Shown here in pieces: positions 15,960 to 22,366 of a stretch of DNA of 34,191 nt. Source of the stretch: a virus; IMG/VR virus record IMGVR_UViG_3300028676_000017, positions 1 to 34,191 of that record. One strand, written 5' to 3'. The first letter of the stretch is position 1; every line of letters starts with the position of its first letter. The translations under genes were made by a program, and so were the position numbers. A model generated the notes under the pieces. The model searched no databases. It worked only from the letters and a program-made list of their open reading frames with translations, and was not told the origin of the DNA.

Positions 15960-16889
15960 ATGACAATGATTAAAATCAACGAAGAATCAGCAAAGAGAGC
16001 TAAAGAGAATATGAGCCATAGCGATTATGAGACAGGCCGAGCAACAAGGGAATATAATGAGCACATAGAAGAAATAAAGGAAGTTGCAGAGAAAGCCAAA
16101 AGCAAATGCAACAAAGAGGAATCCAAAGAAAGAATAGATAGATTAGTTGAGAGATACACCGTTAATTATGCAAACTGGATAAATAAGTATAACGCCAACG
16201 GTGCCGGTCATGTGTCGGTAATGGTAGCCGGCCCAAGTAATTATAATATGAGAGCACACGAAAAGTATTTAAGCAGAGAAGGCAAGCTCTGGGAAGAATA
16301 CAACGAGTTAAAAGGAATTGAAAATAAAATATGGGCAGTAGTAGCAGGAGACAAAATTATTAAATCAGATGATGTGGATGCAATCGAACAGCTACAGGTT
16401 AAAGTTGAAAAATTAGAAGAAAGCCAAGAATTAATGAAAGCAGCTAACAAGATTGTGAAAAGTAAAAAGATGCTTGATTCTGAAAAAGTTGTTGAACTTG
16501 TAAAACTCGGATTAACTGAAACATCAGCGTTAAAATTGTTAAGCCCTGACTTTTGCGGCCGCTACGGTTTTGCATCATGCTCATTGACTAATAACAACGC
16601 AACTATAAGAGCAGCAAAACAGAGGATTGCACACCTACAGAAGATAGCAGAGCAGGCAGCAACAACACCAGCCGAGGACCTAACAACAGAAATAAACGGA
16701 ATCCAGATTATAGATAATTTAGAGGCTCAGAGATTACAAATTATATTCCCCGGCAAACCTGATGCAGATACTAGAACAGAGTTAAAGAAAAACGGTTTTA
16801 GATGGGCCCCAAGTAATGGAGCATGGCAGAGCTACAGGAGCCCACAGGCACAGAAAAAAGCGGAAGATATAATCAGCAAAATAAAATAA
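15960..16889 (+). CDS. Large helical protein with C-terminal LPD-like domain
   Basis: About 309 residues. The first 200 are charged helices and coiled coil (EEIKEVAEKAKSKCNKEESK; YEKLEESQELMK-type segments). The C-terminus, roughly the last 70 residues, reads EINGIQIIDNLEAQRLQIIF, PGKPDADTRTELKKNGFRWA, PSNGAWQSYRSPQAQKKAED. This is the small domain often attached to antirestriction or polyvalent proteins in phages and conjugative elements. It probably binds DNA or is co-injected. ATG 15960 is chosen over 15948, which has no room for a ribosome site. Confidence 0.6.
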   Translation: MTMIKINEESAKRAKENMSHSDYETGRATREYNEHIEEIKEVAEKAKSKCNKEESKERIDRLVERYTVNYANWINKYNANGAGHVSVMVAGPSNYNMRAHEKYLSREGKLWEEYNELKGIENKIWAVVAGDKIIKSDDVDAIEQLQVKVEKLEESQELMKAANKIVKSKKMLDSEKVVELVKLGLTETSALKLLSPDFCGRYGFASCSLTNNNATIRAAKQRIAHLQKIAEQAATTPAEDLTTEINGIQIIDNLEAQRLQIIFPGKPDADTRTELKKNGFRWAPSNGAWQSYRSPQAQKKAEDIISKIK

Positions 16890-16901
16890 TTTATAGGTTA
16901 T

Positions 16902-16924
16902 GGCGGTAATCCTTAAAAACCGCC
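16902..16924 (+). ncRNA. Leader hairpin 3 with CCTTAAA loop
   Basis: Stem GGCGG/CCGCC (extendable by one T-A pair) closes TAATCCTTAAAAA. TTTAAGG at 16941-16947, part of a TTTAAGGAG ribosome-site-like motif, is the exact complement of its CCTTAAA (16911-16917), so a pseudoknot is possible. It lies 60 bases before the third gene. Confidence 0.6.
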
Positions 16925-16984
16925 TACCAAACAAATTAAATTTAAGGAGTGATTAAGAAATAGAATGTTAGGGGAGGAATAAAC

Positions 16985-17308
16985 ATGGAAATGGTTTTAT
17001 TGTCAAACTATCCAATCGAGGAATACAACAGGATTAAAGCTGCAGCCGATGCAGCCAAAATCAAATATAAGATAGTGCAATCAGCGGAGGATATTAACGG
17101 TAATCCGTTAGCCGGGTTATGGTCAATATATGCGGAGCCGGGTTCTATTGATAAGTTCATGGCAGCATGGGATAATTCCAAGAGGCCACAGGATTTCCCT
17201 GAATGTAATTGCAATAAGTGTTTCCTAAAATGCGTACACAATGGAGCGTACAGAAGATTACCTCAGAGCATTGGCGGCCTAGGATTATGCAAGAATCTAA
17301 AAAAATAG
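16985..17308 (+). CDS. Cysteine-containing protein of 107 residues
   Basis: It starts MEMVLLSNYPIEEYNRIKAA after GGGGAGG. The N-terminal 65 residues look like a small alpha/beta domain (KYKIVQSAEDINGNPLAGLW, SIYAEPGSIDKFMAAWDNSK). The C-terminus has CNCNKCFLKC and a later GLCKN, a likely zinc site. Not recognised. Third gene of the plus-strand operon. Confidence 0.6.
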   Translation: MEMVLLSNYPIEEYNRIKAAADAAKIKYKIVQSAEDINGNPLAGLWSIYAEPGSIDKFMAAWDNSKRPQDFPECNCNKCFLKCVHNGAYRRLPQSIGGLGLCKNLKK

Positions 17309-17319
17309 GAGGAATAAAG

Positions 17320-17481
17320 ATGGAAGGTATTAGAATAATCGGATTATGCTTATTAAAAATGGGCTGGTTATGGGGCCCGCCTATGGTGATTTTAACAATA
17401 TACTGTATCAACGAGGAATTGCATTATAGAAAAGAGCGTAAAAGGTCCCGTAACAGGTCCGAAGATAATTATTTAAAATAA
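17320..17481 (+). CDS. Small single-pass membrane protein (53 residues)
   Basis: The ATG at 17320 follows TAGGAGGA. A hydrophobic stretch (LWGPPMVILTIYCI) is followed by a strongly basic tail (YRKERKRSRNRSED), which by the positive-inside rule should stay in the cytoplasm. The membrane target suggests host-takeover or exclusion, but that is a guess. Confidence 0.55.
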   Translation: MEGIRIIGLCLLKMGWLWGPPMVILTIYCINEELHYRKERKRSRNRSEDNYLK

Positions 17482-17498
17482 GAATAGGAGGAATAGCA

Positions 17499-17648
17499 AT
17501 GGATAAAAAACAACTAGCTTTTGCAGTCAGAGAAACTCAGGAGGAATTAGACCGACTGGATGCAGCACTAAAGAAACTAGGATATTCAAACCGGGCTGAA
17601 TGGTACCGGGATATGAAAAGAAAAGCATATAAAGAGGCCAAGGCATAA
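17499..17648 (+). CDS. Small helical protein, possibly ribbon-helix-helix (49 residues)
   Basis: The ATG at 17499 follows TAGGAGGA. It reads MDKKQLAFAVRETQEELDRL then DAALKKLGYSNRAEWYRDMK. The L-x-x-L-G-Y-x-N-R-A-E-W-x-R pattern resembles the second half of ribbon-helix-helix DNA-binding proteins, so it may regulate this operon. Last gene; its stop lies in the terminator stem. Confidence 0.55.
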   Translation: MDKKQLAFAVRETQEELDRLDAALKKLGYSNRAEWYRDMKRKAYKEAKA

Positions 17649-17667
17649 AGCCAAGGCCCTTTTTTTA
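17636..17667 (+). terminator. Intrinsic terminator of the plus-strand operon
   Basis: GGCC-AA-GGC pairs with GCC-AA-GGCC around ATAAA (an A-A internal loop in the stem), followed by CT7. It separates this operon from the opposing early operon, whose last gene ends at 17670. Confidence 0.75.
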
Positions 17668-17669
17668 TT

Positions 17670-17858
17670 TTAACTCCTTCCCGGATGATGAAGAATTATA
17701 ACTACTTTGCTGTGAGTATTTTTAATCAATTTGCAGTATTGCCTGCAGTCAACTAATTGCAGCCTAATATTCTTATCTCCTATGAAATTAAGGCAGGTCA
17801 TATCGTGCCTATCGTGGCTGTGGCGGCTCTTGTACTTGTGGCAATCTTCATTACACAT
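17670..17858 (-). CDS. His/Cys-rich protein of 62 residues
   Basis: It starts MCNEDCHKYKSRHSHDRHDM. The N-terminus is rich in Cys and His and may bind metal; the rest is mixed. The start overlaps the upstream gene by 8 bases, behind AAAGGAGGATG. Last gene of the early operon, ending at the shared terminator. Not recognised. Confidence 0.5.
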   Translation of the reverse strand: MCNEDCHKYKSRHSHDRHDMTCLNFIGDKNIRLQLVDCRQYCKLIKNTHSKVVIILHHPGRS

Positions 17859-18096
17859 CCTTACATCCTCCTTTATCTTTATCTAGTACTTTAATTATAC
17901 CTTTTATAATATCAGGGTGTCCTATGAAGGAATGATTGAAGAAAAAAACTTTTTTAAGTGGTATAGTTCTGGTCCTGAATCCGTATCTTTTATTGAATTT
18001 CTTCTGTATTCGCTTGGATTTAGCCTTACGCTTAGGCTCCGTTATCTGTTTAACCATTGAGCTGCTTTCAATTAATGAAAATCCGTTCCAATTCAT
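17851..18096 (-). CDS. Basic protein of 81 residues
   Basis: It starts MNWNGFSLIESSSMVKQITE. The middle is Lys/Arg-rich (KRKAKSKRIQKKFNKRYGF), followed by a hydrophobic segment and GHPDIIKGIIKVLDKDKGG. It may bind nucleic acid. One base separates it from the upstream gene's stop. Confidence 0.55.
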   Translation of the reverse strand: MNWNGFSLIESSSMVKQITEPKRKAKSKRIQKKFNKRYGFRTRTIPLKKVFFFNHSFIGHPDIIKGIIKVLDKDKGGCKDV

Positions 18097-18097
18097 G

Positions 18098-18271
18098 TTA
18101 ACATCCTCCGCACATTTTTATTTTCAGGGCCTCATAGTTTATTCTGTTTACAGTCTGGTCCTCGTTTACTGCATTGCAATCTTCTAAAGTCCTGCAGTTC
18201 TCCCAATATAATAAAACACATTCGTTATAACTTGGTGTCTCCATATAATAATTGCATTGTTGACATTTCAT
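18098..18271 (-). CDS. Cysteine-rich protein of 57 residues
   Basis: It starts MKCQQCNYYMETPSYNECVL after AGGAGGCCGGGAA and ends KIKMCGGC. Seven cysteines in C-x2-C ... C ... C ... C ... C-x2-C spacing suggest one or two zinc-binding knuckles. A junction repeat lies just upstream. Function unknown. Confidence 0.55.
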   Translation of the reverse strand: MKCQQCNYYMETPSYNECVLLYWENCRTLEDCNAVNEDQTVNRINYEALKIKMCGGC

Positions 18272-18291
18272 TTCCCGGCCTCCTTAATCAT

Positions 18292-18309
18292 CACATTTTT
18301 GTATTGTGA
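18292..18309 (-). repeat. Junction repeat (SQYKN type)
   Basis: Directly after the stop at 18310 and in frame with it: TCACAATACAAAAATGTG. It closes the 52-residue cassette gene at 18310-18468 on its 3' side. Confidence 0.5.
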
Positions 18310-18468
18310 TTAACTCTGATTGTCTAAATCCCCAACATAATCAACTATATCGCCACATATTTTGTCAAAACCACAATCACTACAAGCCTTATATTTACAC
18401 GCTTCATCATCTAACATAAAATCGCTTATTGTTTTTATTATCAGTTCTTTTGCTACTTCATTGGTCAT
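18310..18468 (-). CDS. Small Cys protein in a repeat-bounded cassette (52 residues)
   Basis: It starts MTNEVAKELIIKTISDFMLD after GGAGGGATAAA. The CKYKACSDCGFDKICGDIVD core has four cysteines, C-x4-C-x2-C-x5-C. It is a clear paralogue of the gene at 21461-21664 (DFMID...CSECGFEKIC). Both are bounded by junction repeats. Probably zinc-binding; role unknown. Confidence 0.65.
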   Translation of the reverse strand: MTNEVAKELIIKTISDFMLDDEACKYKACSDCGFDKICGDIVDYVGDLDNQS

Positions 18469-18483
18469 TTTATCCCTCCTAAT

Positions 18484-18510
18484 GTTCATCGCCATATATT
18501 CATGTTGTTC
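18484..18510 (-). repeat. Junction repeat (EQHEYMAMN type)
   Basis: Immediately follows the nuclease stop at 18511, in frame: GAACAACATGAATATATGGC. It precedes the ribosome site of the 52-residue Cys protein. Confidence 0.65.
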
Positions 18511-18900
18511 TTAAAGGTACAACTCTATAAACTCGTCTATCATCTTGCCTACTGTAACGCAGCTTATAGGTTTTCTCCATTGTATATTCTTGCTTGTACT
18601 GAGGTAATACTCCCTCACGATGCAATCCCTACAAGGTATAGCATACTGAACATCAACATCATGCTCAGCAACTATCCCTATAGATATTTTCCCGGCATTT
18701 TTAAAGTCCTTTACCATCCGCTCAATGGCCCATCTTTGGCCATCCGGCATACCCTTTGAATTATGTTTAAGCTCAATGATTATGTAGCCTTTATTCTTGT
18801 ACTCTATCAATCCATCAATATCTGTGGGGGCTCCTTTGTCTCCATATCTCAGGCCCTCAAAATCAATTAATTGTTTCATCCTGTCTGGATATAAAATCAT
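18511..18900 (-). CDS. PD-(D/E)XK nuclease, resolvase/VRR-NUC-like
   Basis: A 129-residue protein. PTDIDGLIEYKNKGYIIIELK contributes the acidic residue(s) D27/D29 and E43-x-K45 of a PD-(D/E)XK core; GQRWAIERM follows as the conserved Q-helix. Such phage enzymes resolve branched DNA or clean up replication intermediates. It lies 9 bases after the ERCC4 nuclease gene, and the two may act together on recombination intermediates. Confidence 0.7.
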   Translation of the reverse strand: MILYPDRMKQLIDFEGLRYGDKGAPTDIDGLIEYKNKGYIIIELKHNSKGMPDGQRWAIERMVKDFKNAGKISIGIVAEHDVDVQYAIPCRDCIVREYYLSTSKNIQWRKPISCVTVGKMIDEFIELYL

Positions 18901-18909
18901 GGCGGCCTC

Positions 18910-19545
18910 CTATTCTTCTATAAATCCTTTATGGACCAGAATATTTCTTACTCCGTATCTCAGGGTGTTGTATATCTCACTCCCTATAATCTCCTTGGAC
19001 ATAGGCCTTATCATGGTATGAAACTCCCTCTCTAGGGCTTTCAAGCGTTTATAGAGTGTGGCCGGGTTATATTCTGACCGGAAGTTCCCGGCTCTTATGT
19101 TCTCATCGTAGTTTTTGTCCTCCATGAAGATATAAAACTCTATATCGTGGCGGTTCAGGTTCGCAAATTCAAATTTCATCCTGTTATAGTCTGTTTTCAG
19201 GACCTTCTCTAGGTACTTTTCACCGAATATTTCGATAATTTCTGCATTTATATCATTTATGTTGGTCTTGTTGTCTTTAAGGTTCATGGCCAACTCATCT
19301 ATGCAGAATTTCCTCTCAATAACAAGTTCATCCGTAAAGAAAATGTCCCTTGTCTGTCCATCAAAACATCCTGCAGGTAGATAGCAACTATAGTCTCCGT
19401 ATTCTAGTTTTGTTACTTTGTAGTTTACCTTATTGGAATTGAACCATCCTATCACATGGCTGTTAGCCTGCTCTCTGGAATCAATAACAATTATCATTCT
19501 ATTTAAAATATCAATTATTTCCTTGTTTGTGAATTTATACCGCAA
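18910..19545 (-). CDS. ERCC4-family nuclease
   Basis: About 211 residues from the TTG at 19545, which sits 7 bases after GGAGG. IIVIDSREQ (18-26), LEYGDYSCYL (47-56) and LVIERKFCIDELAMNL (about 74-89) form the ERCC4 catalytic set (D, GDY, E-R-K). Related proteins are structure-specific endonucleases. The longer open frame upstream overlaps the homing endonuclease gene in another frame and is unlikely to be translated. A coding overlap of 11 bases with that gene suggests insertion right at the start. Confidence 0.75.
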   Translation of the reverse strand: MRYKFTNKEIIDILNRMIIVIDSREQANSHVIGWFNSNKVNYKVTKLEYGDYSCYLPAGCFDGQTRDIFFTDELVIERKFCIDELAMNLKDNKTNINDINAEIIEIFGEKYLEKVLKTDYNRMKFEFANLNRHDIEFYIFMEDKNYDENIRAGNFRSEYNPATLYKRLKALEREFHTMIRPMSKEIIGSEIYNTLRYGVRNILVHKGFIEE

Positions 19546-20083
19546 TATTATACCTCCAAATATACCCTTTACAATGGCTGGCTCTCCCATGTATATTTTC
19601 CCCAATACCTTTGAACCCATTTTTTTTAGCCTGTCTTACATAGTCGAACTGCAGGATATATCCATTTGTTTTGTTTGTTCCCATTACTGGAATCCTTTGT
19701 TTTTCCACATGATGATTTATTGTATTTTGATATGTTATTGGATTTTTCATATTTCCACTCCTGTCTGTCCATCTAAGGTTTAAAGCATTATTATTAATAG
19801 GGTTGGTATCTATATGGTCTATCTCACTCCCCTCAAAATATCCATCCGTAAAAGTTTTGCCAACAAGTCTGTGTACTGATTTTTTTATTGCGATTCCATC
19901 TTTAGATAAACTAACATAAAGATATTTTGCTTTTCCATCAAAAACAAGTGCTAATACTTTGCCTTTGTTTGTTCTTTTTACACCATTTTTCATTATAGAT
20001 ATTCGGTCCAAACTTCTAACTTTACCAGCATTGCTGACTTGGTAATATCCTTCATATCCTTCAATATCTCTCCATGATTCCAC
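19535..20083 (-). CDS. NUMOD4/HNH homing endonuclease
   Basis: About 182 residues from GTG at 20083 (SD GGAG 10 bases ahead). The NUMOD4 motif SWRDIEGYEGYYQVSNAGKV is at the start, the HNH core VHRLVGKTF...IDHIDTNPINNNALNLRWTD in the middle, and a DNA-recognition tail after it. Such free-standing enzymes nick or cut alleles without the gene and spread it. It sits directly against the ERCC4 gene. Confidence 0.8.
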   Translation of the reverse strand: MESWRDIEGYEGYYQVSNAGKVRSLDRISIMKNGVKRTNKGKVLALVFDGKAKYLYVSLSKDGIAIKKSVHRLVGKTFTDGYFEGSEIDHIDTNPINNNALNLRWTDRSGNMKNPITYQNTINHHVEKQRIPVMGTNKTNGYILQFDYVRQAKKNGFKGIGENIHGRASHCKGYIWRYNIAV

Positions 20084-20100
20084 TAATTTCAAGCTCCTTT

Positions 20101-20307
20101 CTATTCTTTGATTGGCACTACATTAATAAATTGCAATCCTTCTTTCCTCAGATAAACTTTGCTTTTATCCTCTGGCTTATCTATTGCAAATATCTGAGTA
20201 GTATCTTTGCTATAAAGCCAATCTATAAGTTTTTTAGTTGATTGGTCCGTTGTTCCAGTTAGAGTTATGCAGGCTCCGATTCCATATCCCATAGTTATTC
20301 TGTTCAT
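20101..20307 (-). CDS. Unrecognised protein of 68 residues
   Basis: It starts MNRITMGYGIGACITLTGTT after GGAGGTTAAATT, and is a compact alpha/beta type (LIDWLYSKDTTQIFAIDKPE, GLQFINVVPIKE). The junction repeat at 20319-20342 overlaps its ribosome site. No family is evident. Confidence 0.6.
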   Translation of the reverse strand: MNRITMGYGIGACITLTGTTDQSTKKLIDWLYSKDTTQIFAIDKPEDKSKVYLRKEGLQFINVVPIKE

Positions 20308-20318
20308 AATTTAACCTC

Positions 20319-20342
20319 CATCAGTATATATTTGAATTGCGA
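20319..20342 (-). repeat. Junction repeat (SQFKYIL type)
   Basis: Right after the acetyltransferase stop (TAG), in frame: TCGCAATTCAAATATATACT. It marks the 3' edge of the acetyltransferase cassette. Confidence 0.6.
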
Positions 20343-20786
20343 CTAACTTAGTTGCTTTGACCACCTTTGTTTATCGCACGTTGGTGCTGTTGTTGTTCGT
20401 GGTCTACTTGGACAACTCCAATTATGTCCCTTTGTGACAGCTTCGAGCGTCCACCCTGTAGCCTTTAAACTTGTGCCTGATTCTTCATCAAGTATGTAGG
20501 TTATTATTTTCTTATAGCCTAATTCCCTTGCTACTCTCGCCGCTCTTGAATATAAGAAACTACAAGCATTTTCAAGCCCATCTGTGCAAAGCCTTACAAC
20601 CTCAAGCGTTTCACCATCGTCTAACACCCTTGAAACAGGTCTGCCGACTTGCACAACACCTCTCAACGCTCCTTCATCATCAACTACACCCACCCTGAAC
20701 TTATCTCTATAAACAGGCTTATGGTGTCTGTGTAAATTCTGAACAAATTCATTCGCCTGCTTTAAATCTAACGGAATTGCTTTCAC
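20343..20786 (-). CDS. GNAT-like acetyltransferase, XF1762 type
   Basis: A 147-residue protein from a GTG start (AAAAGGAG ahead). AIPLDLKQANEFVQNLHRHH starts it; FRVGVVDDEGALRGVVQVGR, VVRLCTDGLENACSFLYSRA, ARVARELGYKKIITYILDEE and KGHNWSCPSRPRTTTAPTCD follow. This is the pattern of the XF1762 phage protein family with a GNAT fold. The substrate is unknown; DNA or host-protein modification are options. It is a self-contained cassette with junction repeats on both sides. Confidence 0.75.
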   Translation of the reverse strand: MKAIPLDLKQANEFVQNLHRHHKPVYRDKFRVGVVDDEGALRGVVQVGRPVSRVLDDGETLEVVRLCTDGLENACSFLYSRAARVARELGYKKIITYILDEESGTSLKATGWTLEAVTKGHNWSCPSRPRTTTAPTCDKQRWSKQLS

Positions 20787-20802
20787 CTAATCACTCCTTT
20801 TA

Positions 20803-20829
20803 ATCGTGCGCAATATATTCATGTTGTTT
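20803..20829 (-). repeat. Junction repeat (KQHEYIAHD type)
   Basis: AAACAACATGAATATATTGC upstream of the acetyltransferase ribosome site. Only 32 bases from the next repeat (20838-20861), so two junctions stand back to back with no gene between. Confidence 0.65.
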
Positions 20830-20837
20830 ATAGCTTT

Positions 20838-20861
20838 GCTTAAAATGTTTTTGAATTGTTC
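20838..20861 (-). repeat. Junction repeat (EQFKNIL type)
   Basis: GAACAATTCAAAAACATTTT just after the stop at 20867. With its neighbour it may mark a site from which a cassette was lost. Confidence 0.6.
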
Positions 20862-20866
20862 GCAAC

Positions 20867-21187
20867 TTAGTATTCTTCGGCATTTGGATATTTTATAAAT
20901 TCATCTTTTATGTCCTCTGACAAATCTGTAAAAATATCTTCAAATGGCTGTCCCCATTTAGTATTGTTTTCATCCTGTTGGGATTCATCCATTAACTGAT
21001 TGACTATATGTTCGACAAACTCTAAACGCTTGCCACGTCTGACTTTTGCACATCCCTCACCATCATAACCAAAGTTATTAGGACTATTTTCAAACAATTT
21101 CACTAAGTCGCTTATCTTTATTTCCATCTTTAATTTATCGTTTGTTATTTCAAATTTCATCAACTGACCTTCAAATTTTTTACCCAT
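20867..21187 (-). CDS. Acidic protein of 106 residues
   Basis: It starts MGKKFEGQLMKFEITNDKLK after AAGGAGATAAATA. An alpha/beta N-terminal half is followed by a helical acidic C-terminus (NQLMDESQQDENNTKWGQPF, EDIKDEFIKYPNAEEY). Acidic small phage proteins sometimes mimic DNA, but nothing here is diagnostic. It lies between two junction repeats. Confidence 0.6.
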   Translation of the reverse strand: MGKKFEGQLMKFEITNDKLKMEIKISDLVKLFENSPNNFGYDGEGCAKVRRGKRLEFVEHIVNQLMDESQQDENNTKWGQPFEDIFTDLSEDIKDEFIKYPNAEEY

Positions 21188-21200
21188 TATTTATCTCCTT

Positions 21201-21215
21201 TTTATTTTTGTATTG
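21201..21215 (-). repeat. Junction repeat (QYKNK type)
   Basis: Follows the TAG stop at 21219 (CAATACAAAAATAAA) and overlaps the ribosome site of the next gene; the shortest member. Confidence 0.4.
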
Positions 21216-21218
21216 CTA

Positions 21219-21464
21219 CTAATCAAAATAATCTTCAAAGTTTAAATACTTATATTTTAAGTCTGTCAATTCTTCCATATCCATCGTTGTAAATTTTCCA
21301 TATTCGTTTTCAGCCCACTTATCAATCCATTCTTCATCGTCCATGTTGTTTGGTCTGTCCACATAATCGGTTTGGTCTACTTTAACTATGGTTTGCAATT
21401 CCTCGCCATTTTTAACAACCGTAACAAGGTAAACTCTATAGTGTAAAAACTGTCTATTAATCAT
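21219..21464 (-). CDS. Acidic protein of 81 residues
   Basis: It starts MINRQFLHYRVYLVTVVKNG, with a beta-type N-terminus, then DRPNNMDDEEWIDKWAENEY and a helical acidic end. ATGA overlap with the upstream Cys gene makes the two a translational pair inside one repeat-bounded cassette. Not recognised. Confidence 0.6.
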   Translation of the reverse strand: MINRQFLHYRVYLVTVVKNGEELQTIVKVDQTDYVDRPNNMDDEEWIDKWAENEYGKFTTMDMEELTDLKYKYLNFEDYFD

Positions 21465-21664
21465 AATTTCTCCTTTCTCGAAGTATCTTCTTCCTCGTCA
21501 CCAGGCATTTGAATAACTATTTGCCAAACCTCTCTGCATATTTTCTCAAACCCACATTCTGAACAAACATACTTGTCACAATCAGTATCAATCATAAAAT
21601 CAGTTACCATTGCACCTACTACTGATTCAAGATTCTTTCTCCATTCTTTCTGTTCTTCGGTCAT
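21461..21664 (-). CDS. Small Cys protein, paralogue of 18310-18468
   Basis: A 67-residue protein. MTEEQKEWRKNLESVVGAMV, then DFMIDTDCDKYVCSECGFEK and ICREVWQ. The C-x4-C-x2-C-x5-C spacing and the DFM-[IL]-D and CGF-[DE]-KIC motifs are shared with 18310-18468. Both genes stand downstream of an E-[QH]-x-EYMA junction repeat, so gene and linker may have moved together. The C-terminus is charged (GDEEEDTSRKEKL). Confidence 0.65.
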   Translation of the reverse strand: MTEEQKEWRKNLESVVGAMVTDFMIDTDCDKYVCSECGFEKICREVWQIVIQMPGDEEEDTSRKEKL

Positions 21665-21678
21665 TTTTTATTCCTCCA

Positions 21679-21705
21679 ATTGCTCGCCATATATTCAAAG
21701 TGTTC
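21679..21705 (-). repeat. Junction repeat (EHFEYMASN type)
   Basis: GAACACTTTGAATATATGGC, 1 base after the stop at 21707, leading straight into the ribosome site GGAGGAAT of 21461-21664. Confidence 0.65.
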
Positions 21706-21706
21706 T

Positions 21707-21988
21707 CTATTCGTTTGTATATCCACAGTCTTTGCAGGTATCATAGTCTACCCATATTCCCCTCCGACCATCAGCATCCGCAAATTCATATAGTTTCTGG
21801 TGCTTGGGCTCCTTGTGGCTGCCACACTCAGGACAGGTATATTCAAACTCTTTGATAGGAATATCAGCTTTTATTATATCCATAATCCTTTTGCGTTCCT
21901 CCTTTTCTTCCTCGTTCATACTCACATGACATAATATTTTCAGGTCAATCTCTAACAACCTTTTGTATCTCTGCTCTGCATCCATCAT
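21707..21988 (-). CDS. Zinc-ribbon protein of 93 residues
   Basis: A helical N-terminus (MMDAEQRYKRLLEIDLKILC) is followed by YTCPECGSHKEPKHQKLYEF and DYDTCKDCGYTNE. Two C-x2-C pairs, C-P-E-C and C-K-D-C, make a zinc ribbon at about residues 50-90. Its partner, nucleic acid or protein, is unknown. Confidence 0.65.
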   Translation of the reverse strand: MMDAEQRYKRLLEIDLKILCHVSMNEEEKEERKRIMDIIKADIPIKEFEYTCPECGSHKEPKHQKLYEFADADGRRGIWVDYDTCKDCGYTNE

Positions 21989-22000
21989 TTCATATCCTCC

Positions 22001-22183
22001 CTAATCTATTGCTATTACTAGCGAATATTCGTTTTTAGGTATTATCTGTAATGCTTTGACTTCTCTTAGTTCTTCCGGTATATCATTACTTCGGAAGGTT
22101 CCATAATCCGCACCACTCCAATAGCTTACGATATTAATTTTAGTCAAGTTCCCTGTGATTCTTGCCACTTCACTAACATTCAT
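22001..22183 (-). CDS. Unrecognised protein of 60 residues
   Basis: It starts MNVSEVARITGNLTKINIVS, ending KALQIIPKNEYSLVIAID. Start at 22183 is chosen because GGGAGG is 7 bases ahead; an earlier in-frame ATG at 22210 lacks a site. Overlaps the upstream membrane protein's stop by 4 bases. Confidence 0.55.
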   Translation of the reverse strand: MNVSEVARITGNLTKINIVSYWSGADYGTFRSNDIPEELREVKALQIIPKNEYSLVIAID

Positions 22184-22356
22184 TTCATATCCTCCCTCGG
22201 ATTTTGCCATCTAAAAGCAAATTTGCATCTTTCCTTGATTCTGCAGGTCTTACAATGCAGGCTGCAATCCATGTGTGTGCTTACATCATGTTTCGCTAAC
22301 TGAATTGTGGCTGTTATAATGCCTATTACAAAAATATATGATAAGAATAATTTCAT
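22180..22356 (-). CDS. Small membrane-anchored Cys protein (58 residues)
   Basis: The ATG at 22356 follows AGGGGGGCC. A hydrophobic N-terminal helix (MKLFLSYIFVIGIITATIQL) is followed by MDCSLHCKTCRIKERCKF, C-x3-C-x2-C-x5-C. It could be an exported or membrane-bound protein with a metal or disulfide site. The N-out/N-in orientation cannot be decided. Confidence 0.55.
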   Translation of the reverse strand: MKLFLSYIFVIGIITATIQLAKHDVSTHMDCSLHCKTCRIKERCKFAFRWQNPREDMK

Positions 22357-22366
22357 TTTGGCCCCC

